A stretch of DNA of 18,487 nt from Neocallimastix lanati (nom. inval.) (lineage: Eukaryota; Neocallimastigomycota; Neocallimastigomycetes; Neocallimastigales; Neocallimastigaceae). The stretch lies in NCBI GenBank assembly GCA_016946835.1, contig JACVTC010000565.1:1-18487 (forward strand), written 5' to 3'. Position numbers and translations under genes: made by a program. The notes beneath the pieces are model-generated. The model saw nothing but the letters and a program-made list of their open reading frames with translations. It was not told where the DNA came from and searched no databases. This document shows, piece after piece, positions 8,473 through 16,186 of this stretch; the first letter of the stretch is position 1, and the number at the start of each line of letters is the position of its first letter.

Positions 8473-9401
8473 TGTAAAGAATTAAATTTAAACTTAATTA
8501 AATTTAACCCTTTTCTACAATTAATACTAATATTAATCGAGAAATTAAAAAAAAAGAAAATACTTAACGAAACTTAAAATAGGGTAGGAGTTTATTATAA
8601 GAGATTAGTTCAAATAAAATTTTTATTAAAATATTTTTTATTAAAAATAATTTTTATTTAGATTTTGTTATTTTTAAAAAATTAAAAATTTATTTTGTTT
8701 ATTATTATAATTATATTCTTATAATAATAACTCTTGATTTTCAAAATAAAGAAAATCAAGAATTATTTATAGTAAAGTTCCAAATCTTAATGAATAACTT
8801 TTTAGGAAAAGATTTGGGAGAAAAACCTAAAAAGTTTAATGATCAATTATTAATAAAATTGATCATATGTTAATTGAATAAAAACCGATATTTTCCAATC
8901 GGAAAACTTCAATTAACATTTGTTTTATTTAAACAATGTCAATTATACATGACATTGTTTTATTTTAATTAATTTTTTAAATATTAATTATTCTTTTTTC
9001 ATTTGATTTGTTACATTATGATTTTAATATAATTTTATAATTATTTCTAAATTATAATTCTATAATTTATATTAGATTTGTTTAAAATTATATTAATGTA
9101 ACAATTATTTAAATTAAAACTTAACATATAATTATCAAATGAATTTTAACAAATATAAAAAATATTAATGTTTAATTATTTTAATATTATTAATTAATAC
9201 AATGATAAAGAATAATAATTTTACAATATTAATTTTAAATTATTAATAATAATTTTATATTAAAAATATTTTATAATAAAGTTAATAAATTTTATTAAAT
9301 AATTATTATTTTATTTAATAAAGATTAATAATTATTTTTTATTTTAATAAAGATTAATAATTATTTTTTATTTTAATAAAAATTAATTATTATTCTTTAC
9401 A
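8473..9401 (-). repeat. 3' LTR of element 2
   Basis: This 929-bp copy equals 13720-14648 by my reading (constant offset 5247, no difference noticed). It starts TGTAAAGAAT and ends ATTCTTTACA on the plus strand, a perfect 10-bp terminal inverted repeat. The inverted-repeat array described for the other copy lies here at 8732-9141. Confidence 0.96.
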
Positions 9402-9412
9402 TTGCACCCTTT
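9402..9412 (-). other. Polypurine tract region, element 2
   Basis: In element sense the bases between the ORF end and the 3' LTR read TAAAGGGTGCAA, followed by TGTAAAG. The purine run AAAGGG overlaps the stop codon and is the only candidate plus-strand primer. As in element 1, about five bases separate the G-run from the LTR. Confidence 0.5.
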
Positions 9413-12400
9413 AGGATGTGTTCCCATAATTGGAATGCTCTTTTAAATCTTGATTTCTTTCAACGTAGGGTTCCAATTGGGAGATGTGGAATATTGGATG
9501 TAAGTGTAAATTACTTGGAAGTTCCAACCGGTAATTCATGCGTTTTAATTTTTCCGTTATTCTGAATGGACCTAAGTATTGTGAAGCTAGCTTCTTCGCC
9601 GGCTCGTTGGTGAAATAATATCTTTTTAACCACACTTTATTGTTAATATTAAAATTTGGACCATGTTGTTTCTTGAGGTCATTATACTTTTTGAAATCTT
9701 CTTTAGCTTTGACCAGATGAGCTTGAAGAGATTGAAAATGGGCCGACCAGTCTCTTGTAAGAACTGAAGCATTATCCTTCAAAAGAATTGGAGGGGAATC
9801 AATAATACTATTTGGATTAAATCCAAAATTGGCATAGAAGGGAGAGACACCAATAGACTGATGGAGCGAATTATTATAGGCAAATTCACATAAAGGCAGG
9901 TAATAACACCATTCATTTTGTGCTGAAGAGCAGTAGCAGCGAAGATATTGTTCCACAACGGCATTTGCACGTTCAATTTGGCCATTAGACTGTTGGTGGT
10001 GAGCAGTGGCGAGATTAGGCTGAATATGCAAAGCAGAACAAAGAGAAGTCCAAAATTCCGAAGAAAATTGACTACCATGATCGGAAACGATCGTTTTAGG
10101 GAACCCGTGATATCTAAAAACGTTGAAAAGAAGAAGCTTAGCAGTAAGATCTGCTGAAGGAGCATCCGAACAGGGAACCAAATGGATCATTTTGGTGAGG
10201 TGATCCGAAACAACCATGATACACGAGCAATCTTGAGAACTTGGCAATGAGACAATAAAGTCAACACCGATAATTTCCCATGGTTTTTTAGGAACCGGGA
10301 GAGGAAGAAGTTTACCATAAGGCTTATGTCTTCTGGTTTTGCATCTTCCGCAAGTTTCACAAGATAGGATGTAGTTTTCAACATCCTTCCTCATGTTAGG
10401 CCACCAATAATAACGTTTTAATTTATCCATAGTTTTATGGATTCCTTGGTGACCGCCTAAAGGGGAGTCATGAAAAGATTGTAAAATCTTTGTTCTAAGA
10501 AGAGATGGCACTATTATTCGTCCTTGGAAGTGTAGAACACCACGAATAAGACTAAACAATGAGCTTTTGATTTCTTTTGATTTAGATTTTAGTTTGCTCA
10601 TTGTTTCTTTGCAGAATTTGTCTTGTTTTTGTAAATCGATTAATTTATCAATTTTTTCATAAGCTGTACAGCATATTGGGTTGTCATTGGGAATGGCACA
10701 TGCTATTGGGAAATTATTTTCTTGATAATCCGGCCTTCTTGATAAGGAATCTGGCTTTCCACTTTTAGTTCCAGGTCTGTAGGAAATACGAAAATCAAAT
10801 TTAGATAAGAAGAGACTCCATCGTATTTGTCGTTGATTTAAATGTTGTGGTTTCTTTAAGTACAACAAGTTTTTGTGGTCCGTTATAACTTGAATTGGAT
10901 ACTTCGCACCTTCTAAATGGTGCCTCCATACGTCAAAGGCTGTTATAACGGCAAGGAGTTCCTTATCATAAATTGTATAGTTCTTTTCATTCGAGTTAAG
11001 AGACCTTGAGTAGAACGCAATAGGATGAAGTAGCTGATCATTTTCTGAGATTTGAGATAAGACACAACCAATAGCATAGTTGCTTGCGTCTGTTTCGACA
11101 ATAAATTCTTTGTTATAGTCTGGAAAGATAAGGATTTCATTGGATAAAAAAGATTTTTTGAGATTTTTGAAAGCATTTTCGGCTTGATCATTCCAGATAT
11201 ATTCACTATTTTTCTTCAAAAGTATGCGGAGAGGTTCCATAATTTCGGCAAAATTTTTTATAAATCTTCGATAGAAATTACAAAGTCCAAGGAAACTTTG
11301 TAATTCCTTAACATTCTTAGGAGTTGGCCATTCAATTATCGATTTTACTTTATTTTGATCCATTGTGAGGCCGTTAACCGAAATTGTAAATCCAAGGAAA
11401 GTTGTTTCTTTAACATGGAATTCGCATTTTTCTTTCTTAACATATAGGCCATTTTTTATTAATAACGAAAGCACATTTTTAACATGAACGATATGATCTT
11501 CAAGATTATTTGAGTAAATAATTATATCATCCAAGTAAACTTGGACGTGATCACCAATAAGTTCACCAAGGACATCTTGAATAAAATGCTGGAATACGGA
11601 CGGAGCATTTCTTAATCCGAAGGGCATCACCAAGTATTCGAAATGGCCGATGGGAGTTCTGAATGCTGTGAGATATTCATGGCCTTCTTTAACCCTAACA
11701 AGATTGTAGGCCGATCTTAGGTCTAACTTTGAAAATATTTTGGATCCCTTAAAGGCTTCAATCAAGTCATTAATTCTTGGTAGAGGATAGCTATTTCTAA
11801 TAGTTACTGCGTTTAGCCTCCGATAATCAACACAAAGTCTGAGGGTTCCATCTGGTTTTCTTACAAATAAAATTGGAGCACCAGCGGGTGATCTGGATTT
11901 TCTTATGAATCCTTTAATAATATTTTCTTTGATATAATCTTTAAGTGCACTCATTTCGACTTGTGACAATGAGTAAATTGGACCAAAATAGAGTTGACTT
12001 CCAGGGATAAGATCAATGGATATGTCGTATGGCCTATGTGGAGGCAATTTGTCAGCCTCCTGTTTTTTAAACACAAGAGTTAGATATTTGTAATATTTGT
12101 TAATTATTTTTTCTGTCCTTGAAAGTTCTTTTTTAATTTCGGGCATAGCTCCGCATATATCATTTTCGTAAAGTTCATCTTCTGAAATGGAAGAAGGAAT
12201 TATTGAATCAGTAGTATCGTCAACCATTGGCGCGGCTACTTCAGAGGAATGAAAAACAAATTTGTTTCCTTTTGCTGAAGGACAATGATTACTACAGAAA
12301 CATTCTAAGAAATATATCTTGTTATTTTTAAAATCGATATAAGGATTGTGCTTAGAAAGCCAATCTCTTCCGAGGATTCCACTAATTCCATTAAGCTGTA

Positions 12401-13451
12401 AATTTCCCACAAGAAATTCATATTTCTCTTCGTGATCTAAGAATTTAATTTTTACTGGTTTTGTTACTTGCTTAATAGTCATACTCTTACTATTAGGCAA
12501 TTGGATGTTTATGGGGGAAGTAAGTCCTGAAGTCGGGATCCTATTAGCAATTATGAAGTTCTTACACATAAAGCTTTTGGCTGATCCAGAATCAATAAGA
12601 AAGTTTATTTTTTGTTTTCGTTCGTTTAAAAGAATTACAAACGTAGTAACCATAGTAGTTGACTTGTCCGGAGTGTAGTTTGCAGAGAGGACTTCTTTCT
12701 TCTGTTTATTGTTAAATTTTGATTTAAAGAAGTTTTTATTACTTGTCTTATTTAACTCATATTTCTTTCTTCCAAAAGTTTTACTTTTTCTTCTAGGATC
12801 TTCAGAGCTACAACCTCTTAAACTATTTTCGATGTAGCATTTCTTATCAATGTTTATTATTATATTGGTTGCCTCAAATAAAGTCTTTGGGTTTTTTACT
12901 TTATCAAATTCATCTCTGACTTGATCTATTAGTCCCTTTCCAATAATATCTATAAAGACACTATCTGGCCATCCCAGTCTTGAAGCAATTTTTCTAAATT
13001 CGATGGTATATTCTGCGGCTTTCCCCAACTTTTGTTGTTGTAAGTTTATAAGTTTATTTATAAGAATATATTTTTGTTTCTTTTCGTTTCCGGAGTCAAA
13101 ATTTTCAAGTAAGAGATTTTTGAATTCTTCATACTTTAAAGTGCTCAGGGTACCATCCACAAGCAAAGATAACCCCCATTTCTTTGCAAGTCCTCCTAAC
13201 TTATTAATTACATAAGTATTTTTGGTTTCATCTGACAGGAAAGAATTTGGATGGTCGGCAAAGAAATTTTCGCTCTGTATAATTGTTTCTAAAACACTTC
13301 CATTGTTCTTCTTCTCACTTTCCTTTAGTAGCATCCCTCCAGGTGAGAAAAAGGTAGGAACGAACTCTGTTATAGCCTCAATGAACTTAGAAGCATCCAC
13401 ATTTTTATTTATTTTGCTTATTTCTTCCTTTTGGTTCTCAGTAGTTTCCAT
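9411..13451 (-). CDS. gag-pol: Element 2 Gag-Pol polyprotein (Gag, protease, RT, RNase H, integrase)
   Basis: This is one intact frame of 1346 residues, close to the size of the single Tf1 ORF. Residues 1-~215 are a retrotransposon Gag; 220-252 are strongly basic and there is no CCHC knuckle. Protease has D287-S288-G289 and the GILGRDW flap (358-364). RT has the first Asp at 577 (SKLDLRSAY) and YLDD at 639-642. RNase H acids are D788, E831, D858 and D901. Integrase has zinc ligands H994, H1001, C1031 and C1034, and the triad D1064, D1124, E1160 with 35 residues between the last two. A GPY/F module (LGPFRI, 1293-1298) and the HPIFHISQLEPY tail end the protein. No chromodomain follows. The single frame means Gag and Pol are made in equal amounts, so the ratio must be set after translation. 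All catalytic residues I can check are present. Confidence 0.97.
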   Translation of the reverse strand: METTENQKEEISKINKNVDASKFIEAITEFVPTFFSPGGMLLKESEKKNNGSVLETIIQSENFFADHPNSFLSDETKNTYVINKLGGLAKKWGLSLLVDGTLSTLKYEEFKNLLLENFDSGNEKKQKYILINKLINLQQQKLGKAAEYTIEFRKIASRLGWPDSVFIDIIGKGLIDQVRDEFDKVKNPKTLFEATNIIINIDKKCYIENSLRGCSSEDPRRKSKTFGRKKYELNKTSNKNFFKSKFNNKQKKEVLSANYTPDKSTTMVTTFVILLNERKQKINFLIDSGSAKSFMCKNFIIANRIPTSGLTSPINIQLPNSKSMTIKQVTKPVKIKFLDHEEKYEFLVGNLQLNGISGILGRDWLSKHNPYIDFKNNKIYFLECFCSNHCPSAKGNKFVFHSSEVAAPMVDDTTDSIIPSSISEDELYENDICGAMPEIKKELSRTEKIINKYYKYLTLVFKKQEADKLPPHRPYDISIDLIPGSQLYFGPIYSLSQVEMSALKDYIKENIIKGFIRKSRSPAGAPILFVRKPDGTLRLCVDYRRLNAVTIRNSYPLPRINDLIEAFKGSKIFSKLDLRSAYNLVRVKEGHEYLTAFRTPIGHFEYLVMPFGLRNAPSVFQHFIQDVLGELIGDHVQVYLDDIIIYSNNLEDHIVHVKNVLSLLIKNGLYVKKEKCEFHVKETTFLGFTISVNGLTMDQNKVKSIIEWPTPKNVKELQSFLGLCNFYRRFIKNFAEIMEPLRILLKKNSEYIWNDQAENAFKNLKKSFLSNEILIFPDYNKEFIVETDASNYAIGCVLSQISENDQLLHPIAFYSRSLNSNEKNYTIYDKELLAVITAFDVWRHHLEGAKYPIQVITDHKNLLYLKKPQHLNQRQIRWSLFLSKFDFRISYRPGTKSGKPDSLSRRPDYQENNFPIACAIPNDNPICCTAYEKIDKLIDLQKQDKFCKETMSKLKSKSKEIKSSLFSLIRGVLHFQGRIIVPSLLRTKILQSFHDSPLGGHQGIHKTMDKLKRYYWWPNMRKDVENYILSCETCGRCKTRRHKPYGKLLPLPVPKKPWEIIGVDFIVSLPSSQDCSCIMVVSDHLTKMIHLVPCSDAPSADLTAKLLLFNVFRYHGFPKTIVSDHGSQFSSEFWTSLCSALHIQPNLATAHHQQSNGQIERANAVVEQYLRCYCSSAQNEWCYYLPLCEFAYNNSLHQSIGVSPFYANFGFNPNSIIDSPPILLKDNASVLTRDWSAHFQSLQAHLVKAKEDFKKYNDLKKQHGPNFNINNKVWLKRYYFTNEPAKKLASQYLGPFRITEKLKRMNYRLELPSNLHLHPIFHISQLEPYVERNQDLKEHSNYGNTS

Positions 13452-13558
13452 ATCTTATAATTATATATTTTTTTTTTTTTTTGAAATTAATTATTTATTA
13501 ATTTATTTATCTAGATTCAAAATTATCTAAAATATATTGTTAGAGCAGTATATTATAT

Positions 13559-13606
<48 letters not shown>

Positions 13607-13707
13607 TATTATTATTATAATTATTACTATTTTATCTATTATTATTACTATTATTATTACTATTTCTATTATTATTATTACTATATATTTTTTTTTTTTT
13701 TATAAAT
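13452..13707 (-). other. Element 2 leader: homopolymer and ATT microsatellite
   Basis: The DNA between the PBS and the gag-pol ATG is almost pure A/T. T-runs of 15 (13468-13482), 43 (13562-13604) and 14 (13688-13701) are separated by (ATT)n-like repeats. On the sense RNA these are poly(A) tracts, the nearest lying about 17 nt upstream of the ATG. No upstream reading frame of note is present. Run lengths may be imprecise for technical reasons. Confidence 0.75.
13562..13604. repeat. Poly(T) tract, 43 nt (poly(A) in element sense)
   Basis: An uninterrupted run of 43 T followed by ATT repeats to about 13687. It lies in the transcribed leader of element 2 and would appear as internal poly(A) in the RNA. 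Confidence 0.9.
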
Positions 13708-13719
13708 AAGAGTTATTAT
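13708..13719 (-). other. Candidate self-priming PBS, element 2
   Basis: In element sense, ATAATAACTCTT directly follows the last LTR base with no gap. It is the exact reverse complement of AAGAGTTATTAT in the LTR (13982-13971). No TGG-starting tRNA-type site is present near the LTR. In Tf1 of fission yeast the first 11 nt of the transcript fold back on such a site and prime reverse transcription after cleavage. By analogy this is the minus-strand primer site. Confidence 0.75.
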
Positions 13720-14648
13720 TGTAAAGAATTAAATTTAAACTTAATTAAATTTAACCCTTTTCTACAATTAATACTAATATTAATCGAGAAATTAAAAAAA
13801 AAGAAAATACTTAACGAAACTTAAAATAGGGTAGGAGTTTATTATAAGAGATTAGTTCAAATAAAATTTTTATTAAAATATTTTTTATTAAAAATAATTT
13901 TTATTTAGATTTTGTTATTTTTAAAAAATTAAAAATTTATTTTGTTTATTATTATAATTATATTCTTATAATAATAACTCTTGATTTTCAAAATAAAGAA
14001 AATCAAGAATTATTTATAGTAAAGTTCCAAATCTTAATGAATAACTTTTTAGGAAAAGATTTGGGAGAAAAACCTAAAAAGTTTAATGATCAATTATTAA
14101 TAAAATTGATCATATGTTAATTGAATAAAAACCGATATTTTCCAATCGGAAAACTTCAATTAACATTTGTTTTATTTAAACAATGTCAATTATACATGAC
14201 ATTGTTTTATTTTAATTAATTTTTTAAATATTAATTATTCTTTTTTCATTTGATTTGTTACATTATGATTTTAATATAATTTTATAATTATTTCTAAATT
14301 ATAATTCTATAATTTATATTAGATTTGTTTAAAATTATATTAATGTAACAATTATTTAAATTAAAACTTAACATATAATTATCAAATGAATTTTAACAAA
14401 TATAAAAAATATTAATGTTTAATTATTTTAATATTATTAATTAATACAATGATAAAGAATAATAATTTTACAATATTAATTTTAAATTATTAATAATAAT
14501 TTTATATTAAAAATATTTTATAATAAAGTTAATAAATTTTATTAAATAATTATTATTTTATTTAATAAAGATTAATAATTATTTTTTATTTTAATAAAGA
14601 TTAATAATTATTTTTTATTTTAATAAAAATTAATTATTATTCTTTACA
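13720..14648 (-). repeat. 5' LTR of element 2
   Basis: A 929-bp copy with 10-bp terminal inverted repeats, flanked outside by TAAAT. If transcription starts at 13982, U3 is about 666 bp (14648-13983) and R plus U5 about 263 bp. The U3 part holds perfect inverted repeats: 13979-13989/13998-14008, 14027-14035/14056-14064, 14043-14053/14073-14083 (interlocked with the previous pair), 14086-14095/14104-14113, 14114-14125/14155-14166, 14178-14188/14197-14207, and a long stem 14247-14265/14341-14388. Confidence 0.95.
13971..14018 (-). promoter_or_regulatory. Predicted LTR core promoter and transcript 5' end, element 2
   Basis: In element sense TATAAATA lies at 14018-14011 and the 12-nt self-primer AAGAGTTATTAT at 13982-13971, about 36 nt downstream of the first T of the box. 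If the RNA begins at 13982, its first 12 nt are complementary to the PBS, as the self-priming model requires. A perfect 11-bp hairpin (13979-13989/13998-14008) spans the predicted start. The same arrangement is in the 3' LTR, 5247 bp lower. Confidence 0.65.
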
Positions 14649-14653
14649 TAAAT
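14649..14653. repeat. Target-site duplication of element 2, right copy (TAAAT)
   Basis: Follows the right LTR terminus directly and matches 8468-8472. Removing element 2 would restore continuity between the outer edge of element 1 and the tRNA-like module starting about 14 bp further on. Confidence 0.88.
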
Positions 14654-14666
14654 AACTAGTAAATTA

Positions 14667-14746
14667 GTAACTATGGATCAATGGTAAGTTACCATAACTA
14701 TCGGGCTGAACCCTTAGGGTTCGACACCCACTCTTTCCAAATTTTT
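14667..14746 (+). pseudogene. tRNA-like Pol III module (degenerate tRNA or tRNA-derived sequence)
   Basis: A near-perfect B box, GGTTCGACACC (14718-14728), sits inside GGG/CCC arms. An A-box-like TGGATCAATGG starts at 14674, 46 nt before the T of the T-loop, the spacing of a type I tRNA. A T5 run (14742-14746) follows, as at Pol III terminators. I could not build a convincing acceptor stem or anticodon arm: the 3' strand TCTTTCC has no partner near 14667, and the middle (GGGCTGAACCC) is short. It is probably a decayed tRNA or SINE-like head rather than a working tRNA. Confidence 0.4.
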
Positions 14747-14787
14747 ATAACTTTTTATTTATTATAACTAGAATATTAAAGAAATTA

Positions 14788-14827
14788 CTAGTGTTTATCG
14801 GTTAAACAATTGAACCGATAAAACTAG
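14788..14827. repeat. Strong hairpin with extended weak arms
   Basis: CTAG-tg-TTTATCGGTT (14788-14803) pairs with AACCGATAAA-a-CTAG (14813-14827) around a 9-nt loop. Flanking AATATTAA (14772-14779) and TTAATATT (from about 14841) could extend the arms. It may be a foldback element remnant or a regulatory cruciform. Confidence 0.6.
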
Positions 14828-14973
14828 AAAAATCTATTTTATTAATATTTTTTATCATTTTTTATCTAAGATTCATTTTCTAGAAAGAAAACTTGTTTTC
14901 TTTAATTTTCTTTTATTTCTAATAATTACTAATAACAACTGATAACTTAAAATAATTAATTTTCCTGAAAAAC

Positions 14974-14982
14974 TATAAATAG
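14974..14982 (+). promoter_or_regulatory. Possible TATA box upstream of the copia remnant
   Basis: TATAAATAG followed within 20 nt by purine-rich sequence. It lies about 200 bp upstream of the first Asn-rich coding fragment on the same strand. In DNA this AT-rich, such a match alone is weak evidence. Confidence 0.25.
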
Positions 14983-15183
14983 GTGTAAAATTTCATAATA
15001 AAATATTTTTACTTGTGCTTTTATTAATTAATTTTAAAGTAATTAAAAATATTACAATGATTAATTAATAAAATAATAATTTACATTTTTTACTAATAAA
15101 AAAACCTTATTTTAATAAAAACATATTTTGAATTACTTTAGTGTCGAGAACCTTTTGTGTAAAAAACCCTTATAACAATCTTA

Positions 15184-16186
15184 AGTAACATTAAGATTTG
15201 TTTACACTAATAATAATTATAATACTAATAATAATTATAATAATGATCCGAATAATTTAAATTTAATTAAAGACAATAATTTTAATTTAAATTATGAAAG
15301 AAAATTAAGTAATACAGGAAGAAACACAGGAATAAATTCAGGAATAAACACAGAAATAAACAAAAATAAATTTAAATAAAAATAATTTAAATATAAACGT
15401 AAGTAATAATTCAAATTATCCTGAATTAATGAATAATGAAATAAATAACCATAATTATAATTTAGAAGAAAATAACCTACATAATTCGTTCGATAATGTA
15501 AATAACAATCCACGCGTGTATAAAGTAAGTGATAATAATAATATAATTGTTAACGATAATAATAAAATGAATAATTATTATATGAGAGGTGACTTAAATT
15601 ATAATTTAAACAATGGTAATAATTCTAACGTCATTGGAGAAAATAATACAATATAAATAAAGAGATAAATTTATATAAACCAAATAAAATTAAAGAAATA
15701 AATTTAAATGATTTAAATAAACAACTAATGCCAATGAGTATAATTCCAATGTGAATTATCATATACAGAATGTAAAATTTAGCAATAATTACAATAAAGA
15801 ATTTAACCAAAACAATTTAGCGTGGTAAGGTAAACAATGAAAATAAACAAACAAATAAACACCAAAATAAGAGTAAAAAATCAATTATCAATAATGATAA
15901 TGATAATAAACAAATCACTCTTAAGAAGAATAAAAATAAAAATAAATTAATTTCTAATAGAATAAGTAATGCTAAGAGTAAAGAGGAAACTGTTCAATTT
16001 CTTTTAAATAAGTCGAAAGAATTTAGTGAAAAATTTAATCAATTAACTAATGAAAATAATAAGAATTCTGATAAACGAAACAATAATGATAAAATAAACA
16101 AAATACCAAAACAATCTAATAATAGTGGTAATGTATATATAAGAAAAAACAATAATAAACGTAGAAAACGCTATAACAATGAATAT
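15184..16186 (+). pseudogene. Decayed Asn-rich 5' part of the Ty1/copia pol
   Basis: These are successive Asn/Lys/Ile-rich reading fragments on the same strand as the RT frame, broken by about four frame changes or stops: 15184 to about 15379, a second fragment to 15656 (75 codons from an ATG at 15429), a third to about 15752, a fourth to about 15835, and then the RT frame, open from 15821. Each fragment continues the same composition where the previous one stops, so single-base indels in one longer frame are likely. No integrase zinc module, DDE triad, protease or Gag motif is seen. The stretch resembles the low-complexity linker before RT in copia elements. It could instead be unrelated repetitive DNA. 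Confidence 0.5.
15314..15361 (+). repeat. Four tandem 12-nt units
   Basis: The units are ACAGGAAGAAAC, ACAGGAATAAAT, TCAGGAATAAAC and ACAGAAATAAAC. In the Asn-rich frame they encode TGRN, TGIN, SGIN and TEIN. The unit length is a multiple of three, as in coding minisatellites. Confidence 0.75.

Larger units (their letters stand above)
8473..14648 (-). mobile_element. Ty3/gypsy LTR retrotransposon, element 2 (intact, Tf1/sushi-like)
   Basis: This 6176-bp element has two 929-bp LTRs that look identical, 10-bp LTR termini TGTAAAGAAT...ATTCTTTACA, and a TAAAT duplication. One uninterrupted gag-pol frame of 1346 codons occupies 13451-9411. There is no tRNA-complementary PBS. Instead, 12 nt next to the 5' LTR are complementary to an LTR-internal segment, as in self-priming Tf1/sushi elements, which also use a single ORF of similar length. 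Identical LTRs and an open frame point to recent insertion and possible activity. Confidence 0.96.
14747..15183. other. Non-coding stretch with a hairpin and a possible promoter
   Basis: There is no reading frame of note. It contains the hairpin at 14788-14827, a TATA-like box at 14974-14982 and a GC-richer segment around 15140-15175 (with GTGTCGAGAACC). It lies where the 5' LTR and gag of the copia element would be expected, but I found no match to the 3' LTR that starts at 17825. It may be flanking DNA or a different decayed element. Confidence 0.4.

Noticed and set aside
9779-11206. Minus- and plus-strand frames of 65-128 codons inside element 2 (9779-10165, 9948-10157, 10187-10384, 10943-11206)
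   Set aside because: Alternative-frame shadows of the intact integrase/RT frame, with no recognisable domain.
13003-13530. Phe/Ser-rich plus-strand frames at 13003-13215 and 13222-13530
   Set aside because: Antisense to element-2 Gag and running into the poly(T) leader. Hydrophobicity comes from antisense Lys codons.
13604-13690. CRISPR-like or regulatory repeat array
   Set aside because: It is a simple (ATT)n/(ACT) microsatellite with no spacer structure, in a eukaryotic retroelement.
14667-14746. Functional tRNA (Phe-like GAA or other anticodon)
   Set aside because: A and B boxes and a T-run are present, but acceptor, anticodon and outer T-stem pairs do not form, so it is kept only as tRNA-like.
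14747-15183. 5' LTR of the copia element
   Set aside because: A TATA-like box is present, but no stretch matches the LTR beginning at 17825 and no PBS is convincing.
15292-15513. Tyr/Leu-rich minus-strand frame of 73 codons resembling a membrane protein
   Set aside because: Complement of the Asn-rich copia stretch. AAT/AAC codons read as ATT/GTT and similar on the other strand.
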